Source: Tritrichomonas musculus (Eukaryota; Parabasalia; Tritrichomonadida; Tritrichomonadidae). Taken from it: a stretch of 64,000 nt of DNA. Positions 18,492 through 27,800 of this stretch are shown piece after piece; position 1 is the stretch's first letter, and every line of letters begins with the position of its first letter. The notes under the pieces were generated by a model, which was not told the DNA's origin, searched no databases, and saw only the letters and a list, made by a program, of their open reading frames with translations. The stretch covers positions 310,001 through 374,000 of the forward strand of contig JAPFFF010000003.1 in the NCBI GenBank assembly GCA_039105265.1, read 5' to 3'. The position numbers were made by a program, and so were the translations under genes.

Positions 18492-19347
18492 TTATGAATC
18501 GATATCAAAAAGCTTTTTGATGTCCTTGATTTTCATGATGATAACGACTAATTATACAAATATAGCAACTAATGCAGCAGATAACATGATGATCAAAACT
18601 TGAGCATCCAATTTGAGACAATCAGGATTGAGTTTAATGAATCTTGTTTTATCTGCTCAATTTTTATTTGCTTCGAACTTGCAGCTGACTAAGTGAATGT
18701 TCATCATTTCGCCATCTATGAAATGTCATCCTTTGACCAAATATCCTCTGAATTGGTGCTTTTTCACTTGAATGCTTGATTCCTTTTGTTTGCTTGAATG
18801 TTTCAAATTGGATCGAACAGTCTGACTTTTCTGTTACCATGAAATTTGAATCTGTAGTCTGAAACTTTTCTCCGCATTTTTCAAGTATATTTATCAGGAG
18901 CAATTGAAGAGTCTTCTGCCGCTTTGACAGGACCCTTATTACTTTCAAATGTGCGCAATTCAACATTCAAGTAAGGAGCGCCTCCGCTGAAGAAGTCTCT
19001 TCCTTGATGTGGAGAAGCATCACACTGTCTGAGCATCGTGTTCAAATAAACTTGCAATCTGACGCATACTTTATGCAATTCTCATCTTATTTTTGCGTTC
19101 ATCACATGGACCAAAGAAATAACGATAATGATAGTTTTCTTGATTGCCATCAAGTTGATCACAGCAAGCTGCACGCTGAAGAATCACATTTTCAACTTTT
19201 AAGAGCAGTTTGACATAATGCAAAACAACCAGAGCAACTTTTGCATATTGAATTTTAAATTGTTATAATCGCATGTTTTGCATCCTTCTTGGCATTCTTT
19301 GCAAGCATTTCCAACTAAAGCAGAACCAGCCAGACAAAAAGTTCATA
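18492..19347 (-). pseudogene. Decayed cysteine-rich membrane (surface) protein gene
   Basis: On the minus strand, broken frames add up to the 3' part of a type-I membrane protein. Near 19250-19345 the reading gives NACKECQEGCKTC and then CKSCSGC, the CxxC spacing of furin-like/variant-surface Cys repeats. A middle part follows at 18670-19075. Near 18500-18590 there is a hydrophobic membrane segment (VLIIMLSAALVAIFV, one stop inside the segment, then VVIIMK) and a short cytoplasmic tail ending LFDIDS before a stop at 18492. Reading the gene needs several frame changes and passes several stops, and no start is left. It is a host gene remnant, not a transposon. Confidence 0.55.
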
Positions 19348-20074
19348 TTATGAATATTATTATCATTTAATAATAACTTTGATGTGAAAAGAGTGTTTTT
19401 TAAAAATCCTTATTTAAGAAGTAAGTGAAATAAATTTATCTGAAAAGGAACAAATTGAATTAACATTCAAAAAGTTTGAAATCTGAGTTCTTCCTTAATA
19501 AACTAAACCAATTTATTACAGAAATTAATCTCACTTGCATATGGTTGTCCTTGCAGTTATATAAGTTGATTTTATTCAACATCAGCATAACATTATTTAC
19601 TCAAATCATCTTCGCCTGCTCAAATCAATTATCCAATTTCAATCTCATAACTTTTTCAGAAGACTGAAGAGTCTCCTCCATTTATTATCAAACGTGTAAT
19701 AAAAAATTACTATTAAGTAATTATATTAATTGAATTTAAAAGATTTTGAAAAAATAATATTACTTAATTTCTTCTCAAAATCGACCAAATAAAATACGGC
19801 AATTGTATAGAGGGGTTTCGGCAAAATTACGGATTTGACAACGGCACTCTCCAACTACGGCCTACGGCCGTAAGGGTTATTTGATAAGTGAAAATGATAG
19901 AAAAGTATTTTATATTTAAAAGATATAAATATTTTAATAGATTAATTTAGTTCTTAATTATATATATATCATAATTTTCATATTTTAAAAAGTTTTTTTC
20001 AAGCGGAATGATGAAAAAAAGCAATTTAAAAAAATGCACTTTTTTCAAATCGAGTCTATATATAATAAATATTC
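19348..20074. other. Intergenic region with a GC-rich patch
   Basis: Mostly AT-rich, possibly containing further decayed sequence of the neighbouring pseudogene. Bases 19796-19872 hold a patch with six ACGG/TCGG words at roughly regular spacing. It ends in a perfect hairpin with a 7-bp stem (TACGGCC, loop TAC, GGCCGTA) at 19856-19872, about 200 bases upstream of the DP-like gene. Confidence 0.5.
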
Positions 20075-20824
20075 ATGAATGGAGAAGTAAAGACAAATTC
20101 CAGATCTTCAAAACCTATGTGCCTCTCTAGGGTTGCATCACTTGTTTACTCGATTTTGGAACAGAAAAAAAAGACAACATTTGCAGAAGTTGCTGATTCC
20201 ATCGTTAATCTCGTTACTGATCAAAATACCGATGTAGCAAACGATCAAAGAACAATGAGAAGACGTGTTTATGATGTTTTAAACGTGCTCTGCGCTGCTC
20301 ATTTTATTTCAAAGGAACAAAAAATTATTACATATAATCCAGAAGTTAATATTGCTAATGCAAATATCGACAACGGCTCATCTAATTTACGAGAAGCTGA
20401 AGAACGTCTTGAACAGAAAGAAAGAACTTTAATGCAAAGAGTAACTCTTTTACTTTTCTTTAAATTATTATTTAATAGAAATAAACAAATGATTAGACCG
20501 CCAAACACCGTACAACTTCCTGCTATTTTTGTAGGTTTTAGTGATCTTGGAAATGGCCAAATTCATCGATCACTTGATGGAAAACGTTTAGAGATCGTTG
20601 CGCAATCAACACCTCAGTTTTTTTCGCACAATGATCTTTATCGGACTCTCAGATTTCCAATAGAACAACAGATAAATTGTTTACGCCAAATGCCTCAAAT
20701 ACAATCAATCGAAAATTTACTTTTCCCAAATCAAAATGATCAATTTGACCAATCATCGAATTACATGCAAAATCAAAATCTAGAACAAAAAAATCAAATT
20801 ATTCCAGTAAGCAACCTGTTTTGA
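20075..20824 (+). CDS. DP-type (E2F dimerisation partner) cell-cycle factor
   Basis: 249 residues. Residues 16-90 form the E2F/DP winged-helix DNA-binding domain, with the recognition segment RRRVYDVLNVL (62-72) and the ISKEQK stretch following it. The words after RRRVYDxLNVL match DP (TFDP) proteins rather than E2Fs, which usually read RRxYDITNVLEG. A Glu/Arg-rich coiled coil at about 104-130 would serve heterodimerisation with an E2F. DP-E2F dimers control S-phase genes in the nucleus. The C-terminal 60 residues are Gln/Asn-rich. The family is firm; the DP assignment is likely. Confidence 0.85.
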   Translation: MNGEVKTNSRSSKPMCLSRVASLVYSILEQKKKTTFAEVADSIVNLVTDQNTDVANDQRTMRRRVYDVLNVLCAAHFISKEQKIITYNPEVNIANANIDNGSSNLREAEERLEQKERTLMQRVTLLLFFKLLFNRNKQMIRPPNTVQLPAIFVGFSDLGNGQIHRSLDGKRLEIVAQSTPQFFSHNDLYRTLRFPIEQQINCLRQMPQIQSIENLLFPNQNDQFDQSSNYMQNQNLEQKNQIIPVSNLF

Positions 20825-21369
20825 AATTGAATTGTTTTCGTTTATAGTATATATATTCTAAAAATAATTGTTTGTCTCTTTTTTAAATTCACGTTTTCTA
20901 ATCAAATTATTACTAATTTCTTATTTTATTCTACTTTCATTACCAGTGCGGTTAATCAGTTTTTTATTCTATTTGTATATTATTTAGATATTATGTCTTT
21001 TTAATCAATATAACTTGATTTATCTTTGTTGTAATCAAAGAAAAAGTATTAGCCATACTTTTTAACATTTTTACGTATAATTTTTAGATAAATTAAAATA
21101 CTTTATATTGAAGCTGTATTACCATACTAGTATTTTCATAAACTGTATCTTTATAATTGGACAATTATTATAAAGTTGATTACCAAAATATGAAAAACCA
21201 TCAAATTAATGATATTTTTTTATACATATGATAATTATTATCAAAAAGAACAACGTTTAAAGACATAACATAAATGAATAAAAGTGCTATTTTAAAAGTA
21301 AAATAAAAAAATTTGATGATTAATAATCTAAAAGAAAAATAAATATTAAATATAAAAATTATACCAATA
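20825..21369. other. Intergenic stretch between convergent genes
   Basis: 545 very AT-rich bases. It must hold the 3' ends of the DP-like and TCTP genes. I see no other feature. Confidence 0.6.
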
Positions 21370-21840
21370 TTACTCTTCTTTAACGACTGACCACTTTGGG
21401 TACCAAAAAACGGGCGTAATTTCATCTTCCAAAAATGAGCAGAAGATGACAGTTTGAATTTGTTCACCAGCTGGACGGTAAAAATGAAAATCACGGAATT
21501 TAGCCGAGACCCAGCGAACAAGATGTGCAAAGGAAAGAACGAATGGATTTGATTGTTCGATGGTATTCATTTGAAGTTTCGTTTTAATAAGTTGAACATA
21601 GTCCTTTGCCCAGAGAATAAGCTTGTCCTTGGTCCAGTTAATTTCGACAAGTTGGAAATCGCGAACTAAGTTAATTGCAACGTCAACAGAGTTCGGATTA
21701 TCTGGTGGAAGTTCTTCGTTAAAAATGGCCTTGAATTTACCGCGTACAACATAAACACCTTTTTCTGGATCTTCATTGAAAGGGTATCTTTCGTCTAAGA
21801 TCGTTTGTCCTGTAAAGATATCTTTATATTTAACAGACAT
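21370..21840 (-). CDS. Translationally controlled tumour protein (TCTP) homologue
   Basis: 156 residues, close to the usual 170. The order is that of TCTP: an N-terminal strand beginning YKDIFTGQTILDERY, then VDVAINLVRDFQL, the helical hairpin (TKDKLILWAKDYVQLIKTKL and on to FAHLVRWVSAKF), and the final beta-strands DFHFYRPAGEQIQTVIFCSF and ITPVFWYPKW. The latter corresponds to the TCTP signature and the C-terminal 'G-V-T-P-Y' region. The central acidic loop is shortened. TCTP is a cytosolic protein linked to growth control, calcium and microtubule binding; its exact role in trichomonads is unknown. Confidence 0.85.
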   Translation of the reverse strand: MSVKYKDIFTGQTILDERYPFNEDPEKGVYVVRGKFKAIFNEELPPDNPNSVDVAINLVRDFQLVEINWTKDKLILWAKDYVQLIKTKLQMNTIEQSNPFVLSFAHLVRWVSAKFRDFHFYRPAGEQIQTVIFCSFLEDEITPVFWYPKWSVVKEE

Positions 21841-21988
21841 TGCTTTTATTTCTTAAGTATTCAAAATTTCCCTAAAACAATAATTTTTTTCAAAAGTAAA
21901 ATTTTTGTGAGACTTTGTTCTCATATAAAAAGTGACGATAAATTTCTTTTGGTTAATTGGCCATGCTAAAATGAATCATTATTTCAGA

Positions 21989-21994
21989 TCACAT
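21989..21994 (+). promoter_or_regulatory. Candidate initiator (Inr) element of the Rab gene
   Basis: TCACAT with presumed +1 A at 21991, 14 bases upstream of the ATG at 22005. It fits the Trichomonas Inr consensus TCA(+1)Y(T/A) in sequence and distance. A second match (TCATTA at 21976-21981) lies a little further upstream. Confidence 0.35.
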
Positions 21995-22004
21995 TTCCAA
22001 TTTA

Positions 22005-22616
22005 ATGAGCGTAAACCATAAAATTGTTTTTATTGGTGACTCCTCAGTTGGGAAAACCTCTATCATTAATCAATATATTTACGGTTCGGTAACTCCTGAT
22101 CACCAGCCAACAATTGGTATTGATTTCTTCGCAAAAAGTCTCAAAATTGATAATAAATCTATTCGCCTTCAAATATGGGATACAGCAGGTCAAGAAAAAT
22201 TTCATTCAATGATTCCAATGTATATCCGCACATCAACTGTTGCTGTTCTTGTATACGATATTACTTCAAAAGCATCATTTGAAAGCCTAGATAAATGGCT
22301 ACAGACAGTTTTTGATCATGCAAATCCAATAATATTTATTGTTGGAAATAAAGTAGATTTGCAAGAGCAAAGAGCTGTCACGACTGAAGAAGGCCAAAAA
22401 TTTGCAGACGAGCATCAAGCACATTTTATTGAAACTAGCGCAAGAACTCCAACAAATATTCACACTCTTTTCACCCAAATTGCACAAATCGAATTGCCCA
22501 CTGCTAATGCGGCTTCACCAAAAGCTGCAGAAGCACCAAAACCAATAGAAGGAAACGAATTAGCACAGAGCAGTGAAGATCAAGGGAATGCGAACAAAGG
22601 AGGTTCATGCTGTTAA
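22005..22616 (+). CDS. Rab6-like small GTPase
   Basis: 203 residues with every Ras-superfamily motif: P-loop GDSSVGKT (11-18), switch I Thr in TIGIDF (35-40), WDTAGQE (57-63) with catalytic Gln, NKVD (114-117) and ETSA (142-145). It ends in Cys-Cys, the Rab geranylgeranylation site. The switch and inter-switch words (PTIGIDF, RLQIWDTAGQEKFHSMIPMYIR, STVAVLVYDIT) are closest to Rab6, which acts in retrograde and intra-Golgi traffic. The hypervariable tail is Ala/Glu-rich. Trichomonads have a very large Rab set, so a lineage-specific paralogue is possible. Confidence 0.93.
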   Translation: MSVNHKIVFIGDSSVGKTSIINQYIYGSVTPDHQPTIGIDFFAKSLKIDNKSIRLQIWDTAGQEKFHSMIPMYIRTSTVAVLVYDITSKASFESLDKWLQTVFDHANPIIFIVGNKVDLQEQRAVTTEEGQKFADEHQAHFIETSARTPTNIHTLFTQIAQIELPTANAASPKAAEAPKPIEGNELAQSSEDQGNANKGGSCC

Positions 22617-23307
22617 TTTTTTTTTAATACAATATATTCTATTTTTATTTTAAATTCGAAAACCATTTCATAGATATATAATTATAATTATCAAAAATGC
22701 AATAAAAAACTTTTTCCAAATTAATAAAGTATGTTTATCTTAAGTTTTTTAATTATCATCAGAAAGCAATATCAAAGAAATAATATATCAAGATCTTTTC
22801 TATCTTTCGATATTGGCCAAGAATGTTAAAATAAAAAGCAAGCCAGGCTATAGTTTATTAAATTTACTGTTTTGTGTAGAACATAACATTTAAAAAGTTT
22901 CATCTTAATGAGTTTAAATGGTTTATAGTTTATGAATTCAAAATAATGAAATGCATTTCATACTATCGAAAGTATATCTTAATAATATCGGCCTTTAAAG
23001 AATCATATTCTGAATGAGAGAAAATTCAACATAAGATATTATTTTGAAATAATATCAACAAATCATAAACACTTCACTTGCACTGTTCAATTATATTATT
23101 GAAAGTAATAATAATTGAAAATAGATTGGTCATTACTTTTCGGGGAAAAAAATAATCAAGCTTTTAATTATGAAGTCATCAAAATTCTAACTGAATGATT
23201 AGCCATCATAATAGAGCAAATGAACAATTGTGATTATTTTGATACCAGATAATTAAAAGATAAGACACAAATTCTGTTCAATGTATCAAAAAAAATTAAA
23301 ACGCAAT
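22617..23307. other. Intergenic stretch between convergent genes
   Basis: 690 AT-rich bases without a supported frame, RNA or repeat. It holds the 3' ends of the Rab and PROPPIN genes. Confidence 0.6.
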
Positions 23308-24279
23308 TTATTGATTTGCAAGACAATCTGTGAAAGATTCGGAATCTGTAATGTTGACTGTTTTTATAGTTTCATTAATTGCAAATGTAGATACAACGCC
23401 AGAATTGGAGGCTGCGTATAAAATGTTATTAGATGCAAAGCATAATACAGGTGAAATTAATGTTGGACATGTAGTTTTCATATCAGATCTAATTTCTGAT
23501 GATCCATGAAGTCTTTTTATTGGAAAAACGTGAATTGTCCCTTTTGATGAAGAAATAGCTAATAATTCTGAATTTGGAGAAAATGAGATACTCTGAATTT
23601 CTGCTTGGAGAGTTCCTCGTCGGAATTGGCCAATCAGATTGCCTGTTTTAGTAGAAAATAATTTGATAACAGTCCCAAGAGAGGAAGCGGTGGCAACAAA
23701 ATTACCATCACAACTTAATTTGAGAATTGTTATTGGATGTGAATGAGCAGTAATAGATATATCTTTTTTATCACACTTTTCACCTCTAATTATTCGAGCA
23801 ACTCCTGGGTTTCGTCCAATAATTGCAAGGACAAATGATTCACCACTTTCAACTATATCGCATGGGTTAAGATCGTTTGAACGAATTTTATATTGAGCGT
23901 ATAAAATTGGTGGATCAAATGTATAAATCCGAAACTCACTTTTGGTGGAAAAACCAAATATTTTTTTAAGAGAAAATACTTTTTTGATTGGCTCTGGACT
24001 TTGAACTTCAAAAACTATTCTGCCGAGTGTGTTATCATATATGCATAGCATTTTTTCTTGCGCTGTTGATGGCCCAAAAGTAGCACTACACACTATTAAA
24101 CTCGAATCATTAAGGCACGAAACATTTCCAAAGCTTTGTTCGTCAAAAGTGCGATGAATTCGCAGTTTTAAATGGCCAAGAGAAAAAATTGCGAAACCGT
24201 TTGCCAATGCAATGCATAATGTTTGCGCGTTTGGTGTAAAATTTATAGAATTTATTGGGAGCTGTAAATCATTCATCAA
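23308..24279 (-). CDS. PROPPIN WD40 protein (Atg18/WIPI family)
   Basis: 323 residues forming a seven-bladed WD40-type propeller. The PROPPIN hallmark FRRG is at 219-222, preceded by the family text AHSHPITILKLSCDGNFVAT and TVIKLFSTKTGNLIGQ, with SISFSPNSELLAISSSKGTIHVF after it. The two FRRG arginines bind PI3P and PI(3,5)P2 on membranes. Known members act in autophagosome formation and endo-lysosomal membrane control. At this size with no long loops it resembles WIPI3/4-type members. The neighbouring large LRR gene is divergently oriented, 83 bases away. Confidence 0.9.
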   Translation of the reverse strand: MMNDLQLPINSINFTPNAQTLCIALANGFAIFSLGHLKLRIHRTFDEQSFGNVSCLNDSSLIVCSATFGPSTAQEKMLCIYDNTLGRIVFEVQSPEPIKKVFSLKKIFGFSTKSEFRIYTFDPPILYAQYKIRSNDLNPCDIVESGESFVLAIIGRNPGVARIIRGEKCDKKDISITAHSHPITILKLSCDGNFVATASSLGTVIKLFSTKTGNLIGQFRRGTLQAEIQSISFSPNSELLAISSSKGTIHVFPIKRLHGSSEIRSDMKTTCPTLISPVLCFASNNILYAASNSGVVSTFAINETIKTVNITDSESFTDCLANQ

Positions 24280-24362
24280 TTAGTTTTTTCAAAAACACGT
24301 TTGAATGAAATATAATCGTTTAGATTTTTGATTAACGACCAAATTAATATTGAAATAATAGA

Positions 24363-27300
24363 ATGGATGATGAGAAACTAGATTACAAAACATATGCAGC
24401 TAAGAATTTAATGCTTATTCTTTATTATGGAAATGTAACAAAAGTGAAAAAAATGGGTATCAATAATTCTAAAACACCATTATTAATCACAGATAGACAA
24501 ATTTTATTCTTTAATGCTACAAAGAAAGATCCATTCATGTGGTTAAATATAAAATCTTTAAGTTACACTGATAAACAAATTGAAATTGCTTTTGATGGAA
24601 AGAAAGAAATCATTTTTTCTCTGCCAAAAGCCGAATTGTTAGAAGTTTTTGGAATAATTGTTGACCTTTTGAGAAGGATACTTACAAAAAAGCAAAAAGA
24701 AAAGATTCAACTAAACCAATTCTTATCAGCACAGCAAAAATCATTACCATCATCTGGATTCTCTTTAATTTCTCGATTTTTAGGAAATGCAGATATTCAT
24801 TCGAAAAATGGTAAAAATTTTATTGAAACTCTTCAAGCATTTTTAATGATTCAATCTCCAACAATTTCAAACATTTCTTTTAAACCGTTTGATGTTCAGG
24901 AGGAAGTTGTTCCACTTCTTCTTGACCTATTACCTTTCATAAAGTCCGCTGAGCATTTTCAAATTGTGAATTCATCAAATACGTTTCAATTATTGACTAA
25001 ATGCATAACTCATTTTGATAATATTGTTCAATTATCAATTTCAGCAAATCAAGATAAAGAAAATTTCAATCAATTTATTTCAGAACTTAAATCTGGAAAA
25101 ACAGCTATCGAAGGAATTGATTTTTCCTTTATTCAATTTGAAGAAGAAGAATTCAAAAATATTTGTAAAGCTGTTAAATCTACAAGAATGTGTTCTTTTG
25201 GTCTCAACGCAAATTCAATTTCCAAAAAATATTTAAAATCAAATAAATTTTACGATGATTTTGAAACTAATAATTATTTATTATATTTAAATTTCAATAA
25301 ATTTTACAATTTAAATTTTGAAAAAATTGCTCCAAAAATTCGGAATATATCAATACTTTCGATTGCTCATTGTAATATTGAAATAAGTTCAATTTTCCAA
25401 ATATTAAATGACGAAGAGTTTCCAAAATTATCCGAACTTGATATTAGTGGCAATGTTATTAATCAGCAGATTTCATCCAAAAATGTATTGCCATCTAATT
25501 TGTACAAAATAGTTGCAAATAAAATAGAATGGAAAAGTGCCGAATTTTTGAAATTTTTCTTTTCTTTCATTTTCAAGCAAATGAATTCAGTTTTAAATTT
25601 GTCTATTGCTGAAGTTTCATTTAGAGAAAGGAATCCCGATGAAAATTGGAGTCTGTTTTTCCAATATTTATCATTAATTGATGTGAAAAAAATTAAACTC
25701 AATTCAATAATTTCATTTTGTTGGGATGGAAACCAAATTAGCTCTGAGTTCTTTGACTTTATGAGAAAATGCAGAAAATTAGAAAATCTCTCAATTAGTT
25801 ATTGTTTCAAAGATAAGGATTCTATCTCGCTTATTTGTGAATATTTGATAAATGCAAAAACAATAAAGAAATTGGTTCTTCGAGGTTCAGAAGACTGCAA
25901 ATTGAGATCTTATTTTACAGAATATATCGCTAAATCAATTGAAGAAATGAAATCAATTAAACAGCTTGATGTCAGCAACAACTCAATTGGTGATGATGGT
26001 ATTAATTCATTGAGAAATATTATTAAGAAAAAACAGCAAATTGAAATAGTCGTTTTTGATAATTCAGATCCAAAATCTGTTTCTCCTTTATTAAACATTT
26101 TTTCATTTTGTATGAAAATTAATCAATCCGATTCATCTTTAAATGCTCAATCAATTCCAAAAATAAAATTAAGTTTTCCAATTAATGATATTTATTCTTT
26201 ACGTGATTCAAAGAAAGTGCAAAAAAATGAATTAAAAGCTTTAAAATCCTACTGTCAATGCATGATAGATTCAAATTTAGTACCAAATACCAATTCAAGT
26301 TCAATAGATTCAAGATTTCCATTTCCACAAAACAGCCCTTTAGATCAACCTTATTTTACATTCTTTTCATTCCATATGCTAGATGATTTTCAATTACCTG
26401 AATATATCAAAAGAGGATCATTTCGCACAGCTCAATTAATATCACAAAATGATGAAATTGATGAAAATGATGAAAATGAAAATGAAGATAATTTTGATAA
26501 AAAGCCAAAGAGAGAAAAGAAAGAGAGAACAAAATCTAAGCAAAGCGAAAGTGAAAATGATGATGATGAAGATAATAAAGAAATAACTAAAAAGCAGAAG
26601 AAAAATCATATAAGAATTTATGATCAACTTAAAACTGATTCTTCTTCTGGTTTGGACGATTTTTCTCAAAGAAAAGTTTCACAAAAGCGAAAAGTGAAAA
26701 ATAGAGAAAATTTTGGAGAAGAAGAAGACGAGAACAGCCAAAGGAAGTTGAAAAATAAATTAATATATAGACGAAAAAGTGATACAAGATATGTTAAATC
26801 CAAAAGGAAATTTGAAAATTCAGAAGATGATGATTATGAAGTTGCAAATTCAAGTAGAAATAAACTAAAGAACACCCAAAGAAATAAGAGAAGAAATTAT
26901 GACATTTATTCCATTGAAAATGAAAATAAAAATGGAGAAGAAGAAGAAAAACCGAGATCAAGAAAAAAGAAGTCTTACGATGAGCCAATAAATGATGAAA
27001 GTGATAATGATGAACAAATAAGAAATAAGAAATATAAAAAGAATAATAGTTTTAGTAATGATTTTGATTTTAACGAGAACGATCAAAATCAACAGAAAAA
27101 TTTAAGTATATTAATTGACAATAAAAAAGGGAATTTCTCAAAGACAATGATTCCTAAAAGAAAGCACATCCAAAATGAAAACATTATTAATAATGATTCT
27201 AATAATATTAATAATAATAATAATAATAATGATCATAGCTTGGATTCACTTTGGACTTTCCCTTTCCAGCCGGTTTCTGTTCCTGCAGACAACAATTCAT

Positions 27301-27365
27301 ATATAAAAGGTATCGATAGTAAATATTCAATTGTTGCACTTACAAAAATGATTACAAATGAATAA
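24363..27365 (+). CDS. CARMIL-like leucine-rich-repeat protein with long charged tail
   Basis: 1000 residues. Residues 1-130 are a PH-like domain (PLLITDRQILFFNATKKD near 38, then strands and a helix with LLEVFGIIVDLLRRIL). About 170-620 is an irregular ribonuclease-inhibitor-type leucine-rich array (for example NISILSIAHCNIEISSIFQ, LSELDISGNVI, IKQLDVSNNSIGDDGINSL). About 700-960 is a highly charged Lys/Glu/Asp/Asn disordered region with low-complexity coding DNA, including an Asn run near 950-960. A short hydrophobic/aromatic piece (SLWTFPFQPVSVP) near 970 may be a binding motif. Same layout as the 729-residue protein. Likely a cytoskeletal scaffold; this is inferred from domain order only. 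Confidence 0.75.
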   Translation: MDDEKLDYKTYAAKNLMLILYYGNVTKVKKMGINNSKTPLLITDRQILFFNATKKDPFMWLNIKSLSYTDKQIEIAFDGKKEIIFSLPKAELLEVFGIIVDLLRRILTKKQKEKIQLNQFLSAQQKSLPSSGFSLISRFLGNADIHSKNGKNFIETLQAFLMIQSPTISNISFKPFDVQEEVVPLLLDLLPFIKSAEHFQIVNSSNTFQLLTKCITHFDNIVQLSISANQDKENFNQFISELKSGKTAIEGIDFSFIQFEEEEFKNICKAVKSTRMCSFGLNANSISKKYLKSNKFYDDFETNNYLLYLNFNKFYNLNFEKIAPKIRNISILSIAHCNIEISSIFQILNDEEFPKLSELDISGNVINQQISSKNVLPSNLYKIVANKIEWKSAEFLKFFFSFIFKQMNSVLNLSIAEVSFRERNPDENWSLFFQYLSLIDVKKIKLNSIISFCWDGNQISSEFFDFMRKCRKLENLSISYCFKDKDSISLICEYLINAKTIKKLVLRGSEDCKLRSYFTEYIAKSIEEMKSIKQLDVSNNSIGDDGINSLRNIIKKKQQIEIVVFDNSDPKSVSPLLNIFSFCMKINQSDSSLNAQSIPKIKLSFPINDIYSLRDSKKVQKNELKALKSYCQCMIDSNLVPNTNSSSIDSRFPFPQNSPLDQPYFTFFSFHMLDDFQLPEYIKRGSFRTAQLISQNDEIDENDENENEDNFDKKPKREKKERTKSKQSESENDDDEDNKEITKKQKKNHIRIYDQLKTDSSSGLDDFSQRKVSQKRKVKNRENFGEEEDENSQRKLKNKLIYRRKSDTRYVKSKRKFENSEDDDYEVANSSRNKLKNTQRNKRRNYDIYSIENENKNGEEEEKPRSRKKKSYDEPINDESDNDEQIRNKKYKKNNSFSNDFDFNENDQNQQKNLSILIDNKKGNFSKTMIPKRKHIQNENIINNDSNNINNNNNNNDHSLDSLWTFPFQPVSVPADNNSYIKGIDSKYSIVALTKMITNE

Positions 27366-27800
27366 GTGTCACTTTAAAGAACGGGAACTTCATCTTCTTC
27401 AAGTGAATTTCAATTTTATTTTATATGAAAACGGAATTAAAAACTCACATGGTATTTATGTAAAACTTGTATTCTATTATTTGTTAATCTGCTTTTTTTT
27501 TTATTTTTTATTTTTGGCTAGTGTTGAAATTATTTTCAAAATGTCAAAAAAAAATTTTTATTTAACCATTTTCAAAATGCCTGGAACTTTTTTTCTATTC
27601 TTTGGTATAAAATGATTACTTTTAACCATTCGGAGTCATTGCATGTTTGAGCAATTCCAAACTCCCATAAATATAATTTTTTTTTTTCAAATTTCGAATA
27701 AAGTAGAAGACTAAATGAGTGAATTAATAGTAAAACAAGGTTAAAAAATAATACAAACAGTTTATTAATCAATAATATATATATTAAGAATTGCATTAGA
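27366..27800. other. Intergenic stretch between convergent genes
   Basis: 435 AT-rich bases with T runs. Open frames here overlap gene ends and show no family features. Confidence 0.55.

Noticed and set aside
21201-21530. 109-codon frame overlapping the TCTP gene
   Set aside because: It is a different frame of the same strand across a clear TCTP coding region.
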